Positions 8,253 through 17,312 of a stretch of DNA of 64,000 nt are shown here, piece after piece (position 1 is the stretch's first letter; each line of letters opens with the position of its first letter). Location of the stretch: contig NZ_LR134386.1 in assembly GCF_900637665.1 (NCBI RefSeq), positions 1,232,501 through 1,296,500 on the forward strand, read 5' to 3'. The DNA is from Chryseobacterium nakagawai (lineage in GTDB: Bacteria; Bacteroidota; Bacteroidia; Flavobacteriales; Weeksellaceae). Under the pieces are notes generated by a model. It saw only the letters and a program-made list of their open reading frames with translations, did not search any database and was not told the origin of the DNA. Both the position numbers and the translations under genes were made by a program.

Positions 8253-9656
8253 TTAGTCTTCCTTAGATTTCATATTCTTTCCATCCGAAATGTGTAACCT
8301 TCTAAACACGAAACCTGATAGAATTGTTAATATTCCTACAGTAAGAAAAGTATACCGGAAAGCATTATGCGTTTCCCCTTTGATGAGGTCAGAGTTTTCA
8401 AATATTTTTAAAACAATCAATCCAAAGGCAATTCCGAAACCGATGGCGAGCTGCTGATTAACAGATATTAAAGAGTTGCCACTACTGGTCTGAAAATTCC
8501 GGAGATCAGCAATGGAAATTGTATTCATAGAAGTAAACTGAATAGAGTTGAAAAATCCCAGAACAGCAATAATAGGAACGAACCAATATAATGAAGTATT
8601 GATATCTGGAATAGCCAGCATACAGATCAGGGTTCCAATGATAAATGTATTAACCATTAATGTTTGCCGGTAACCATATTTATCCAGAATTTTAATGACA
8701 GATGACTTTCCGAATATAGCCGTCAGCGCCATCGGAGCAATGATCCATCCTGAAGTTACAGCAGATTGTTTATAAGCAATCTGAATCATAAGCGGAAGCA
8801 ATAATGGAACTGAACTGATTCCTAGTCTTGTAGCCAGATTCCCTACAATTCCCACCCTGAAAGTTCTGACCTGAAACAGGTTGAGAGGAAAAATAGGGTG
8901 CCCTTCTTTTTTTGCATGTTTATAGTAATAATAAAGAAACAGGAATCCAAGGATAAATACAATGAGGACCGGAGTAATATTCTGCATATTCCCAAAAAGT
9001 TCTAATGAAATGGAAAGCAGGAGAGAGGCTGCTGCAAAGATTAAGAATCCCTTAAAGTCAAAGTCAACATCATCAGATTTATAATCAGGCATAAATTTTA
9101 ATCCTAAAATAATTCCTAAAAAACCAATCGGAATATTGATGAGGAATATCCAGTGCCAGGACAGGTAATCAACCATGTAACCTCCTACTAATGGTCCAAG
9201 AACAGGTCCGATAAGTGCAGGAATAATAGCAAAGTTCATCGCCTTAAGCAATTCACTCTTATCAAAGGTTTTAATGAGCGCTAGCTTTCCAACCGGAGTC
9301 ATCAAACTTCCTCCGACTCCCTGAATAACCCTTGAAATAACAAGATGAGTGAGATTTTGGGATAAAGAACAAAACAAAGAACCCAAACTGAATAATACCA
9401 ACGAGAAAATGAATACTTTTTTAGTTCCGAAGCGGTCTGCCAAAAATCCACTTGCAGGCATGAAAACCGCTAAGGTCAATACATAACTGATGATGGCATT
9501 TTGCATGTTCAGCGGAGATTCGTGAAGATCTTTTGCAATGGAGGGTAAAGAAGTATTCAGGATGGTAGAATCCAGCATTTGCATGAAAATAGCAGTAGCC
9601 AGAATCAATGGGAGAATTTTCTTTATGGATACCTGTTGAGGGCTTGTTTCTGTCAT
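8253..9656 (-). CDS. MFS multidrug exporter, DHA2/EmrB type
   Basis: The 467-residue membrane protein has the DHA2 signature LDSTILNTSLPSIAKDL in the first helix and the motif GFLADRFGTKKVF (motif A) after helix 2, then VISRVIQGVGGSLMTPVGK (motif B) and LGPLVGGYMVDYLSWHWIF (motif C of antiporters). Family members export hydrophobic drugs or detergents by proton antiport in the inner membrane, often with a separate membrane fusion protein; none is adjacent here. It is transcribed leftward, 126 bases upstream of the second pirin. Confidence 0.9.
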   Translation of the reverse strand: MTETSPQQVSIKKILPLILATAIFMQMLDSTILNTSLPSIAKDLHESPLNMQNAIISYVLTLAVFMPASGFLADRFGTKKVFIFSLVLFSLGSLFCSLSQNLTHLVISRVIQGVGGSLMTPVGKLALIKTFDKSELLKAMNFAIIPALIGPVLGPLVGGYMVDYLSWHWIFLINIPIGFLGIILGLKFMPDYKSDDVDFDFKGFLIFAAASLLLSISLELFGNMQNITPVLIVFILGFLFLYYYYKHAKKEGHPIFPLNLFQVRTFRVGIVGNLATRLGISSVPLLLPLMIQIAYKQSAVTSGWIIAPMALTAIFGKSSVIKILDKYGYRQTLMVNTFIIGTLICMLAIPDINTSLYWFVPIIAVLGFFNSIQFTSMNTISIADLRNFQTSSGNSLISVNQQLAIGFGIAFGLIVLKIFENSDLIKGETHNAFRYTFLTVGILTILSGFVFRRLHISDGKNMKSKED

Positions 9657-9761
9657 TTCGTATAGGCTGGAATATTCAATAAAGTTCCAGGCTTATTTTA
9701 TTTGAAGAAAGTGCTTGCTTTAAGCAGTTTGATTCTTAGATCAAGAAATCCATATAAAATT

Positions 9762-9794
9762 AAAAAAGTCCTGCGAAATATCACAGGACTTTTT
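9762..9794 (-). terminator. terminator of the 280-aa secreted protein gene
   Basis: AAAAAAGTCCTG and CAGGACTTTTT flank a 10-base loop. On the minus strand the stem ends in TTTTTT, 4 bases after the stop at 9798; it may act in both directions. Confidence 0.75.
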
Positions 9795-9797
9795 GAT

Positions 9798-10610
9798 TTA
9801 TTTTTTAGGCTTTTCTACTCCTTTCCATTCATCACCGGCTTTTCTATACTGGCTCAAAGTGAAATTTTTGAAATCCTTGGTTTTGTATTCAATATTATCG
9901 GTATTCTGCTCAAAAGGCATGATATAATAATATTCTATATCTGTTTTATCGGTCTTGTTTCCTTTTTTTACAGTCGGAACATATTTTGAAAACTTATAGC
10001 TTGGAAGATATTGTCTTAATCTGGTGTAGAATGATTTGTCATCTTTTTCACTAGGAATAATATCTACAATATTCAAATCATCTTTTTTCTTATCTACCCA
10101 AAGATAATAAGTCTTTTCTTCTCCTAAATTTCTGTTGAAAGAATTGAAGGCAAACAATTCTTTTGGAACCAATTCTTTGATTTTTTCAGGATCAACCTTT
10201 GTATAGAATTGTCCTTTTGAAGGGTCAACATACGTTTCAAGGTTGTACATTAATACAGAATTGTTCTCAAAATTCTTGTTCTTGAAGTATTGATTTAAAG
10301 ATAATTCTGCAGTAGCTCTAAGCTCTTTATCTCTTTTATCCAGTTTTTTTGTTGGATTCTGAGGATTTACTTTTTTTACGAATTCATATAATACTACAGG
10401 CTTTATATCCTTAAGGTGAGGATAGGTTTTAAGCTGCTCAGCTTTTACCAGCCAGTAAAACTGTTGATAATAATCATCCTTATCAGCATCTTTCACGCTT
10501 TTATATGCTAAAGCAAGCTTTTTTGAGTTCAGATATTTGCCATATTTTCCCTGTCCAAAAGCAAAACTGATAGATAATAAGGCAAACAAAACAGTAAGGT
10601 TTCTTCTCAT
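9798..10610 (-). CDS. hypothetical secreted protein
   Basis: I choose ATG 10610 over the upstream ATG at 10640 because it gives a compact signal peptide MRRNLTVLFALLSISFAFGQ with a usual cleavage site, and because the -7 promoter element at 10638-10645 would otherwise overlap the coding sequence. The 270-residue mature protein is lysine- and tyrosine-rich (GKYGKYLNSKKLALAY) and has no motif I recognise. It may be periplasmic. Its promoter, terminator and flanking genes show it to be a single-gene unit. Confidence 0.72.
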   Translation of the reverse strand: MRRNLTVLFALLSISFAFGQGKYGKYLNSKKLALAYKSVKDADKDDYYQQFYWLVKAEQLKTYPHLKDIKPVVLYEFVKKVNPQNPTKKLDKRDKELRATAELSLNQYFKNKNFENNSVLMYNLETYVDPSKGQFYTKVDPEKIKELVPKELFAFNSFNRNLGEEKTYYLWVDKKKDDLNIVDIIPSEKDDKSFYTRLRQYLPSYKFSKYVPTVKKGNKTDKTDIEYYYIMPFEQNTDNIEYKTKDFKNFTLSQYRKAGDEWKGVEKPKK

Positions 10611-10637
10611 TTTTTTATAATTGATATTTTCGTTTTC

Positions 10638-10645
10638 CAAATATA
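10638..10645 (-). promoter_or_regulatory. promoter -7 element of the 280-aa gene
   Basis: Minus strand TATATTTG matches TAnnTTTG, 28 bases before the chosen start at 10610. Confidence 0.5.
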
Positions 10646-10714
10646 ATTATTTATTAGATATTATTTTTGATTGTCAGTTAAATTGTGCCATATTGTTATT
10701 GTTAATTCAAAAAA

Positions 10715-10738
10715 TAATCCTGTATTGCTACAGGATTA
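10715..10738 (-). terminator. terminator downstream of asnB
   Basis: TAATCCTGTA and TACAGGATTA form a 10-bp stem with a 4-base loop; the minus-strand 3' side reads TTTTTTG. It lies about 180 bases past the asnB stop, beyond a dispersed repeat copy. Confidence 0.6.
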
Positions 10739-10802
10739 ATAAATTATTGTGGTAGTAGTTACAAAGAAGAGGTATAAGTATATGATTTAAATATTAAATT
10801 TT

Positions 10803-10858
10803 AATCGTGAATTGCTGCTGACTATAAAAATTAACAAGCGCAGAGAATTGACTATTCA
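10803..10858 (+). repeat. dispersed intergenic repeat R1, copy 1
   Basis: This stretch shares AATCGTGAAT, AACAAGCGCAG and GAATTGACTATTCA in the same order with the reverse complement of 30406-30465. It lies in the noncoding gap between the asnB stop and its terminator. Confidence 0.55.
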
Positions 10859-10919
10859 TCATGCACAAATTGACCTCCAGCTTTTCACCTCGCATCTCCA
10901 TTATCTCGAACCCCAACCT

Positions 10920-12587
10920 CTAATAGGAAGTTTCGTGCACTTTCACTGCTCTTCCGCTTGGATCATTCATCTTTTTGAAAGCTTCGTCCCATTCCAGGGC
11001 AATAGGAGTAGAGCAGGCTACTGAAGGAACAGATGGAACAGTGGCTGCTGCGGTCTCACTAGGGAAATGCTCTTCAAAAATAGTTCTGTATCGGTATTCC
11101 TCCTTATTTTGTGGAGTGTTTAACGGGAATCTGAACCTTGCGTTAACCATCATCTCATCGGTAACCTCTTTTTCAGCAACTTCTTTTAGAGTATCAATCC
11201 ATGAATATCCTACACCATCTGAAAACTGCTCTTTTTGTCTCCATGCAATAGAGGCGGGAAGAATATCTTCAAAAGCTTTTCTTAGTACCCATTTTTCAAT
11301 TTTCCCTTCAGCCACCTGTATCATTTTATCTTGTGGGTTAAGGGTCATGGCAATATCCATAAATTCTTTGTCAAGGAAAGGGACCCTTCCTTCTATTCCC
11401 CAGCTCATTAAAGCTTTATTAGCTCTCAGACAGTCATACAAGTGAAGTTTCCCAAGTTTTCTTACTGTTTCATCATGAAATTCTTTAGCATTAGGAGCTT
11501 TATGGAAGTACAGATATCCCCCAAATAGTTCATCTGAACCTTCTCCGGATAATACCATTTTAATTCCCATTGATTTGATGACCCTTGCTAAAAGATACAT
11601 CGGGGTAGATGCTCTGATGGTGGTTACATCATAAGTTTCCAGATGATAAATTACATCACGTATCGCATCCAATCCCTCCTGGACTGTAAAGTTGACTTCA
11701 TGGTGAACAGATCCGATATGTTCCGCTGCTTTTTGTGCTGCAGCTAAATCAGGAGACCCTACAAGTCCTACTGCAAAACTGTGAAGTCTTGGATACCATG
11801 CTTCCTGAGTGTCTCCGCTTTCAATTCTTTGTCTTGCAAACTTGGCTGTGATAGCAGAAATAACAGAAGAGTCTAGTCCTCCTGAAAGCAATACACCATA
11901 AGGAACGTCACTCATCAGTTGTCTGTGAACAGCGTCTTCAAGTCCCTTTCTTAGTTTGTCAATATCAGTTTCGTTCTCTTTCACATGGTCAAAACTTTCC
12001 CATTCTCTGGTGTACCATTGCTGAAGTTCAGCCCCGTCTTTGCTGTATACCAAATGTCCTGGTAAGAAGGTTTCAATCTTTTTGCATATGCCTTCCAATG
12101 CTTTTAGTTCAGAAGCTACATAATAGTTTCCGTTCTTATCCCACCCCTGATAAAGAGGGCAGATTCCCATATGATCGCGGGCAATCAGGTAAACATCATT
12201 TTCAGTATCATACAATGCAAATGCGAAAATACCGTTCAGTTTTTCCACAAAGTCTTTTCCGTATTTTCTGTATAGCGCCAGAATAACCTCACAATCAGAT
12301 TGAGTCTGAAATTCATAATCAGGAAATTCTTCTTTTAATTCTCTATGGTTGTAGATTTCACCGTTTACAGCTAATACTACTTTCCCGTCTTTAGTAAATA
12401 AAGGTTGCTTTCCGGATGTTGGATCTACAATGGCTAATCTTTCGTGAGAGAAGACTACTTTCTCATCCTGAAAGACCCCACTCCAATCTGGTCCTCTGTG
12501 ACGGATCTTTTTTGACATTTCCAAAACCTGAGGCCTTAATATCTCAGTTTTTTGCTTGGCATCGAATAAACATACAATTCCACACAT
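10920..12587 (-). CDS. asnB: asparagine synthase B (glutamine-hydrolysing)
   Basis: The 555-residue enzyme begins MCGIVCLFD, so the N-terminal glutaminase nucleophile is Cys2; RHRGPDWSG and NGEIYNH are the glutaminase substrate-binding motifs. The synthase domain has the PP-loop LLSGGLDSS at 235-241, which binds ATP, followed by GEGSDELFGGY. Length matches E. coli AsnB (554). It converts aspartate to asparagine with glutamine and ATP in the cytoplasm. A promoter with -33 and -7 elements lies directly upstream. It is a monocistronic unit. Confidence 0.97.
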   Translation of the reverse strand: MCGIVCLFDAKQKTEILRPQVLEMSKKIRHRGPDWSGVFQDEKVVFSHERLAIVDPTSGKQPLFTKDGKVVLAVNGEIYNHRELKEEFPDYEFQTQSDCEVILALYRKYGKDFVEKLNGIFAFALYDTENDVYLIARDHMGICPLYQGWDKNGNYYVASELKALEGICKKIETFLPGHLVYSKDGAELQQWYTREWESFDHVKENETDIDKLRKGLEDAVHRQLMSDVPYGVLLSGGLDSSVISAITAKFARQRIESGDTQEAWYPRLHSFAVGLVGSPDLAAAQKAAEHIGSVHHEVNFTVQEGLDAIRDVIYHLETYDVTTIRASTPMYLLARVIKSMGIKMVLSGEGSDELFGGYLYFHKAPNAKEFHDETVRKLGKLHLYDCLRANKALMSWGIEGRVPFLDKEFMDIAMTLNPQDKMIQVAEGKIEKWVLRKAFEDILPASIAWRQKEQFSDGVGYSWIDTLKEVAEKEVTDEMMVNARFRFPLNTPQNKEEYRYRTIFEEHFPSETAAATVPSVPSVACSTPIALEWDEAFKKMNDPSGRAVKVHETSY

Positions 12588-12606
12588 ATTTTTATTATTT
12601 ATGAGA

Positions 12607-12637
12607 CAAAAGTAAAAGGGATGTTTATAAATAACAA
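12607..12637 (-). promoter_or_regulatory. asnB promoter (-33 TTG, -7 TACTTTTG)
   Basis: The minus strand has TACTTTTG at 12614-12607, a full TAnnTTTG match, with TTG 20 bases further upstream. The -7 box ends 20 bases before the asnB start codon. Confidence 0.7.
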
Positions 12638-12741
12638 TGAAAAATATGTATAAGTTTATATTTTTAATTAAATAATTTATTTTAAATAATAAAATTAACT
12701 ATTATCGAAAATTTATATGTTTTTGATTGATTTTTTTCGTT

Positions 12742-12909
12742 GGGCTAAAGTTAATCTAATCTCTATACGAAATAAAAATGACATATTTCTTAATATATGA
12801 TAATTTATTATGCAAACTTTAGCCCTTACTTTGTGGCTCGAAATAATTTTTTTTCATCATTTGTGTTTTTACCTTCTTGCAATTCTCATGCAAGAAGGTT
12901 TTGTTTTTA
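12742..12909 (+). ncRNA. candidate small RNA (inverted repeat plus terminator)
   Basis: GGGCTAAAGTT at 12742-12752 and AACTTTAGCCC at 12815-12825 are exact inverted copies; 45 bases later comes a plus-strand intrinsic terminator. No plus-strand gene precedes the terminator. No TAnnTTTG promoter was found upstream, so the RNA is only a candidate; the repeat may instead be a small foldback element. Confidence 0.25.
12871..12909 (+). terminator. orphan plus-strand intrinsic terminator
   Basis: ACCTTCTTGCA and TGCAAGAAGGT form a perfect 11-bp stem with a 7-base loop, followed by TTTTGTTTTTAT. The minus-strand side is followed by A residues, so it acts rightward. Confidence 0.7.
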
Positions 12910-13286
12910 TAGGCTTTTAATACGCTATTGCCAGTAAGAAAATAAAATTTTCTTACTAACTATACTATTCAGACTTTAAAATGATTTTTCCTGCTTTAAA
13001 AATAAGAGGAACTAACATTATCAGCCGGTTATTTAATTGAATAATCGTTTTGTGAATGGTTTTCGATGATAAGAACTGATATGCTGGCTTCCATTAACCT
13101 ATATAGAAAACAGGCAAAGTAAAAAGGCAGTCAAAAAAGGTAAGTTCAGTTCTTGTATTTATACTATAATCTACTGTAGGTCATTTATGTTGACAAATAT
13201 CCCTACAGCATCAAAACGGTTAATCTATTCTATAGGGTTAGTAGAGAACAGAATAGGAATGTTACATATTGGTCTAAAAAAACAAA

Positions 13287-13310
13287 AAAACTACCCCTCG
13301 GAGTAGTTTT
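13287..13310 (-). terminator. rsmB terminator
   Basis: AAAACTAC and GTAGTTTT around CCCTCGGA; the minus strand continues with TTTGTTTTTTTAG, 28 bases after the rsmB stop. Confidence 0.75.
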
Positions 13311-13337
13311 TAATTTGTAATTGTATTGTAAAATCAA

Positions 13338-14543
13338 TTAAGAAATTCTTTCAATCAATGCCATATAAAATCCATCGTATCCTTCGCTAGGCATTACCTT
13401 TTCATCCTTAATCATTTTGAATCCAGGGTTATTTTTAAGAAATTCTTCTACCTGCAGGTTATTTTCAGAAGGTAGAATAGAACATGTTGCATACACCATC
13501 TTTCCTCCTTTTTTAAGAATTTTAGAATAATCCTGAAGAATCTGCTGTTGTTCTTTTTTGATTCTATCAATAAAGTCCTGATCAATTTTCCATTTACTGT
13601 CCGGATTTCTTTTCAATACTCCAAGACCTGAACATGGGGCGTCAATTAATAATCTGTCTGCTTTATCGTGAAGACGCTTAATCACTTTGTTGTCAGAAAT
13701 CATACGGGTTTCAATATTGTGGGCTCCGGCTCTTTTAGCACGACGCTTTAATTCAGCTAATTTCCATTCGAAAATATCTAAAGCTATAATCTGACCCTTA
13801 TTTCCCATTAGTGCTGCCAGGTGAAGTGTTTTTCCTCCGGCACCTGCACAGGCATCCACCACTCTTTGCCCCTCTTTTACATCAAGGAAATATCCGATCT
13901 TCTGAGAAGAAGCATCCTGAACTTCAAACAATCCTTCTTTAAAGGCTGTGGTAAGAAAAACGTTCTTTTTCTCCTCCAGCTGTACTGCATCAGGATAGTT
14001 TTTAATAGGAAAAGAAACTACTCCTTCATCTGAAAGGTCAGAAATAAGCTCCTTTGTTGTTGTCTTTAATGAATTTGTTCTTAAAACAGTATGAGCCTGT
14101 TCATTTAACGCAATCATTTCTCTTTCCCAGTGAGCACCTAATTCTTTTTCCATAGTTTCCGCTAACCAGTCTGGGATAGAATGTTCAATTGCTTTTGTAG
14201 GAACTGTATTCTTTTTAAGCTTGGTAAGAATGTCCGCAATCTTAATTCCGTCAAACTCCTCAAACTTTTTATAATTGGTCTTGCTCCAAAGAAGGTAAGC
14301 AATGATAAGTTTATAAATATTGTTAGGTTTTACCCCTTCGCCCATGTAGTATTCAAGGCGTTTTTTCCAACGGATAATATTGTAGAAAATCTCAGAAACA
14401 ACGGCTCTGTCCTGGCTTCCCCATTTTTTGTTTGCCTTTAAAAGTCTTTCAATAACTTTATCGGCATACTTGTTTTTTTCAAAAAATGTTTCTTGTAAGG
14501 CATCGTGAATCCCGATAGCCAAGTTTCTGTGAATAAGTTCCAT
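13338..14543 (-). CDS. rRNA cytosine-C5 methyltransferase, RsmB/Nop2 family
   Basis: The 401-residue protein has an N-terminal NusB-like helical domain (residues 1-130) and a C-terminal SAM-dependent methyltransferase. The latter shows VVDACAGAGGKTLHLA (SAM binding), LIDAPCSGLGVLKRNP (motif IV with one cysteine) and VYATCSILPSEN (motif VI with the catalytic cysteine). RsmB methylates C967 of 16S rRNA in E. coli; the exact target here is inferred. It has its own promoter and terminator. Confidence 0.9.
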   Translation of the reverse strand: MELIHRNLAIGIHDALQETFFEKNKYADKVIERLLKANKKWGSQDRAVVSEIFYNIIRWKKRLEYYMGEGVKPNNIYKLIIAYLLWSKTNYKKFEEFDGIKIADILTKLKKNTVPTKAIEHSIPDWLAETMEKELGAHWEREMIALNEQAHTVLRTNSLKTTTKELISDLSDEGVVSFPIKNYPDAVQLEEKKNVFLTTAFKEGLFEVQDASSQKIGYFLDVKEGQRVVDACAGAGGKTLHLAALMGNKGQIIALDIFEWKLAELKRRAKRAGAHNIETRMISDNKVIKRLHDKADRLLIDAPCSGLGVLKRNPDSKWKIDQDFIDRIKKEQQQILQDYSKILKKGGKMVYATCSILPSENNLQVEEFLKNNPGFKMIKDEKVMPSEGYDGFYMALIERIS

Positions 14544-14568
14544 AAATTTGCTTCGCTGTTTGAATCTG

Positions 14569-14576
14569 CAAAAATA
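14569..14576 (-). promoter_or_regulatory. promoter -7 element of the rsmB-like gene
   Basis: Minus strand TATTTTTG matches TAnnTTTG, 25 bases before the start codon at 14543. Confidence 0.55.
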
Positions 14577-14899
14577 CGAATTAAAGTTGAGAGTTGAGGT
14601 TTGAGTTGGAGAGTTTGAGATTTACAGGGTTGAGATGAAATGATAGAAATAAATCTTAATGTTGAATTTGTAAATGTTTTTCTGAAAATTTATATTTTTT
14701 TATTCAGTTACAACAATTTTTCATTCAGAGATTTTTGAACTCATATATTTGCTTACATGAAATGTCTTTACGAACAAAATGTATGTGGTTCATCAATATA
14801 CTTTATTTTCTTTACAGTTACCTTATCTAAGACGTAGTAATTCACTTGTTGGTGTAAAGTAGATGAGTGTTTATTGTCTACTATACTGGCCTTTATCTC
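14577..14899. other. intergenic region with degenerate GTTGAG repeats
   Basis: No ORF is credible here. The first 60 bases read as imperfect AGTTGAGAGTTGAGGTTTGAG-like units; the rest is AT-rich without visible structure. Confidence 0.45.
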
Positions 14900-14931
14900 T
14901 TGACTTTAACCTTGAAAAAGCCCTACCTTTG
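14900..14931 (+). promoter_or_regulatory. promoter of the phnA-like gene
   Basis: TTG at 14900-14902 is followed after 21 bases by TACCTTTG (14924-14931), a full TAnnTTTG match. The start codon is only 14 bases after the box, so the leader should be short. Confidence 0.65.
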
Positions 14932-14945
14932 CAAAAAATTAAAAT

Positions 14946-15290
14946 ATGAGTGATACAATACTTTGTCCGAAATGTAGCTCCGAGTTTACTTATCCGAGCG
15001 ACAACATGATGGTTTGTTCTCAGTGTTTCTACGAATGGAATCCTGAAGAAGCAGCTTCTGAAGCAGCAAACGAGGGAAAAATATTAGACTCTAACGGAAA
15101 TGAGCTTCAGGATGGGGATTCTGTAGTGGTGGTAAAAGATCTTCCTGTAAAAGGAGCACCAAAACCGGTAAAAGCTGGAACTAAAGTGAAAAATATCCGC
15201 TTAAGACCAGGAAGCGATCATAATATCGACTGCAAAATTGATGGGTTCGGAGCAATGGCTTTAAAATCGGAATTTGTAAAGAAAGCATAA
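14946..15290 (+). CDS. PhnA/YjdM-type zinc-ribbon protein
   Basis: The 114-residue protein begins with a zinc ribbon, Cys7/Cys10 and Cys24/Cys27 in [10 protein letters not shown] and VCSQCFYEW, and then the PhnA domain with [20 protein letters not shown] and [19 protein letters not shown]. The length and domain order match E. coli YjdM (once called PhnA), whose role is unknown; it is not a phosphonoacetate hydrolase. It stands alone between two leftward genes. Confidence 0.9.
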   Translation: MSDTILCPKCSSEFTYPSDNMMVCSQCFYEWNPEEAASEAANEGKILDSNGNELQDGDSVVVVKDLPVKGAPKPVKAGTKVKNIRLRPGSDHNIDCKIDGFGAMALKSEFVKKA

Positions 15291-15609
15291 TTACAATGAC
15301 CTTTTACTATGGGCTAAAGGTCATAAAAAAAGGAAAAAATTGGACAGAGTAATCTTTCAATAGACTTAATTGCAAGATTGCTAATGTCCGTCTAAAAGGC
15401 AGAAAGAGAAATAACCAATAATTTCCTTATGCTGTGGAAATACAAATGTAAGAAAAAGTTTAATAACAGATTCTTATGTTTGTATTTTTTTTGTTGATAA
15501 ATGTAAGGGAATGTATGAGTTATGTACTTTTTTAGAAGGTGGGAAGGCTGGTGGAGCTGAGGCTGCTGAGGCTTAAATATTACCCATTGGCGATCTCAAT
15601 TCTCTTCGA
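15291..15609. other. intergenic region, no gene seen
   Basis: It starts with an imperfect hairpin (ATGACCTTT at 15296 and AAAGGTCAT at 15316) that could end the phnA-like message but has an A-rich, not U-rich, 3' side. About 15538-15575 is a purine-rich GGAAGGCTGGTGGAGCTGAG patch. I see no ORF or RNA gene. Confidence 0.4.
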
Positions 15610-16545
15610 TTAAGTAAATGAAATATTCACAAAATCATGTAGTTTTTCATCAGTGTACATTACCAATTCCTTATTCTTTGCTTTGATTTTATTCCAATGG
15701 TAATTTCCTGCAAATCTGCTTTCCAAAACCTCGGCTTCAAGACCGTTTTTAGAAACCTTTATTCCTTTTGGATAATAGAAAAATTTTGAAAGCTGGAAAT
15801 CTGCTGCTTCAGATTCACTGAAGATATTCACTTCTCCAAATAATTTGGCAACATAAGAATTGTATGGGTTTTTGTAGGTTTCTTCCGGACTGTTATTTTG
15901 AATGAGCCTTCCATTCTGAAGGATAACAATCTGATCCAGCCATGGCATAATGTCCTGGAGTTCGTGGGTAGAAATAATCAGAGAGATCTGATGTTCCTTT
16001 ACATATCGGAAAAGTCTTTCTCTAAGCTCAATCTTTCTTGGAAAATCAAGATTACTGAAAGGCTCATCAAGGATAAGTAGTTTAGGTAAAACGGACAGTG
16101 CTCTAGCAATAGCAACCCTTTGTTGCTGCCCGCCACTTAAATATTTAGGAAGTACGTCAGCAAACTCCTGAAGTCCTACTACTTCCAGAAGTTCCATAAC
16201 GGTTTCTCTTTTCTTGGTTAAATTGATATTCGAAATAAATTTACCCACATTTTCAGCAACAGTAGCATAAGGCATAAGGTCAAAATTCTGTGCTACAAAC
16301 TTCATTTCAGCTTCTCCGGGAACAAGGTTTCCCTTGGGACCCAATAGTTTGGCTCCATTAAAAAAAATATCTCCGCTTTCCCAATCAAGCAGGCCATATA
16401 TCAGGTTTAAAAGGGTAGATTTTCCACATCCACTTTCTCCTGCCAGGGCAATGATTTTATTAGCCTCAAATCTTAAATTAAGGTTTTGAAACAACGGTTT
16501 TTCTTTGGTGTGGGAGAAGAATAAATTATTTATTTCTAAAAGCAT
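15610..16545 (-). CDS. ABC transporter ATP-binding protein (orphan)
   Basis: The 311-residue protein has Walker A GESGCGKST (36-44), signature LSGGQQQRVAIARAL, Walker B LLILDEPFSNLD and the H-loop ISTHE. The N-terminal ~230 residues are the ATPase, closest in style to the polar amino acid/iron/phosphonate group; about 80 residues after NNSPEETYKNP form a C-terminal extension that may be a regulatory domain. No permease or binding protein is adjacent, so the substrate is unknown. A TAnnTTTG box ends only 5 bases before the start codon, predicting a leaderless transcript. Confidence 0.88.
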   Translation of the reverse strand: MLLEINNLFFSHTKEKPLFQNLNLRFEANKIIALAGESGCGKSTLLNLIYGLLDWESGDIFFNGAKLLGPKGNLVPGEAEMKFVAQNFDLMPYATVAENVGKFISNINLTKKRETVMELLEVVGLQEFADVLPKYLSGGQQQRVAIARALSVLPKLLILDEPFSNLDFPRKIELRERLFRYVKEHQISLIISTHELQDIMPWLDQIVILQNGRLIQNNSPEETYKNPYNSYVAKLFGEVNIFSESEAADFQLSKFFYYPKGIKVSKNGLEAEVLESRFAGNYHWNKIKAKNKELVMYTDEKLHDFVNISFT

Positions 16546-16549
16546 ATTA

Positions 16550-16557
16550 CAAATGTA
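16550..16557 (-). promoter_or_regulatory. promoter -7 element directly before the ABC ATPase start
   Basis: Minus strand TACATTTG; its last G is 5 bases from the ATG at 16545, so the transcription start should fall at or next to the start codon. Confidence 0.5.
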
Positions 16558-16620
16558 AGGTTTTTATGAAAACATAATTTTTTTTATTATATTAGCGGGA
16601 GTAATAAAAATAAATCAAAA

Positions 16621-17280
16621 ATGAGAAAAAAACTGTTTTCGTTAGCTATTCCTGCTTTATTCGTTGCTGCTGTAATGGTTTCTTGTAAAAAAGACAAACC
16701 GCTTACCAGTGAAGGTAATGAGGTGACTACAACCAAGGATGGTAACCAGTACACTTTGGATACGCTAAACAGTAAGGTTGAATGGAAAGGATACAAAGTA
16801 TTTAAATCTGAGAATACGAGTCATTTCGGAACCATTAGGTTTGAAAGCGGAGATGTAACAGTGAAGGATGGAAAACTGGAAAGCGGTAAATTTGTTGCTG
16901 ATATGAATTCCCTGACCTCTGTAGACTTGAAAGACAGTCCTGATGATATGGGTAAATTAAACGGTCATCTTAAGAGTGGTGATTTCTTTGAAGTAGAAAA
17001 ATTCCCAACAGCTTCTTATGAAATTACAAAAGTTACTCCTGTTACAGAAGGTGATTATAATACTCTTTTGGATGGTAATTTAACCATTAAAGGAATTACT
17101 AAGCCGGTTCAGTTTAAAGCTAATGTTTCCGTGAAAAACGGAGAAGTAAGTGTAGCTACTGAGCCTAAGGATATCAAAAGAGAAGAGTTTGGCGTGAAGT
17201 TCCAGGCTCCTGCTGAAAACGGAGTGATTAAAGATGAGGTAACTCTTCAGATCAACGTTAAAGCCTTAGAAAAGAAATAA
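16621..17280 (+). CDS. YceI-family lipoprotein
   Basis: The 219-residue product has a lipoprotein signal, with the lipobox ending at Cys22 in VAAVMVSCKKDK. After an unstructured linker comes a YceI domain: YTLDTLNSKVEWKGYKV, SHFGTIRFESGDVTV, DMNSLTSVDLKDSPDDMGKL and LTIKGITKPVQFKANV are the conserved strands of this lipocalin-like barrel, which binds isoprenoid quinones in characterised members. It should be anchored in a membrane facing the periplasm. It has a strong terminator and stands alone. Confidence 0.92.
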   Translation: MRKKLFSLAIPALFVAAVMVSCKKDKPLTSEGNEVTTTKDGNQYTLDTLNSKVEWKGYKVFKSENTSHFGTIRFESGDVTVKDGKLESGKFVADMNSLTSVDLKDSPDDMGKLNGHLKSGDFFEVEKFPTASYEITKVTPVTEGDYNTLLDGNLTIKGITKPVQFKANVSVKNGEVSVATEPKDIKREEFGVKFQAPAENGVIKDEVTLQINVKALEKK

Positions 17281-17312
17281 TTTTTTTATTTAAGTGAAAT
17301 AAGTGATTGAAG

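Larger units (their letters stand above)
12638..13286. other. gene-free region between asnB and rsmB
   Basis: About 650 bases without a credible ORF. It carries an 11-bp inverted repeat 62 bases apart (12742-12825), then a strong plus-strand intrinsic terminator (12871-12909) that follows no annotated gene, and an AT-rich remainder in which I see no further structure. Confidence 0.5.

Noticed and set aside
9702..9989. Plus-strand frame across the terminator and the 280-aa gene
   Set aside because: It runs through an intrinsic terminator and is antisense to a gene with a signal peptide.
10975..11445. 156-residue plus-strand frame inside asnB
   Set aside because: Shadow of the asnB coding strand.
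12778..12822. 14-codon ORF within the inverted repeat right of asnB
   Set aside because: Overlaps the repeat arm, no conserved sequence; cannot be told from chance.
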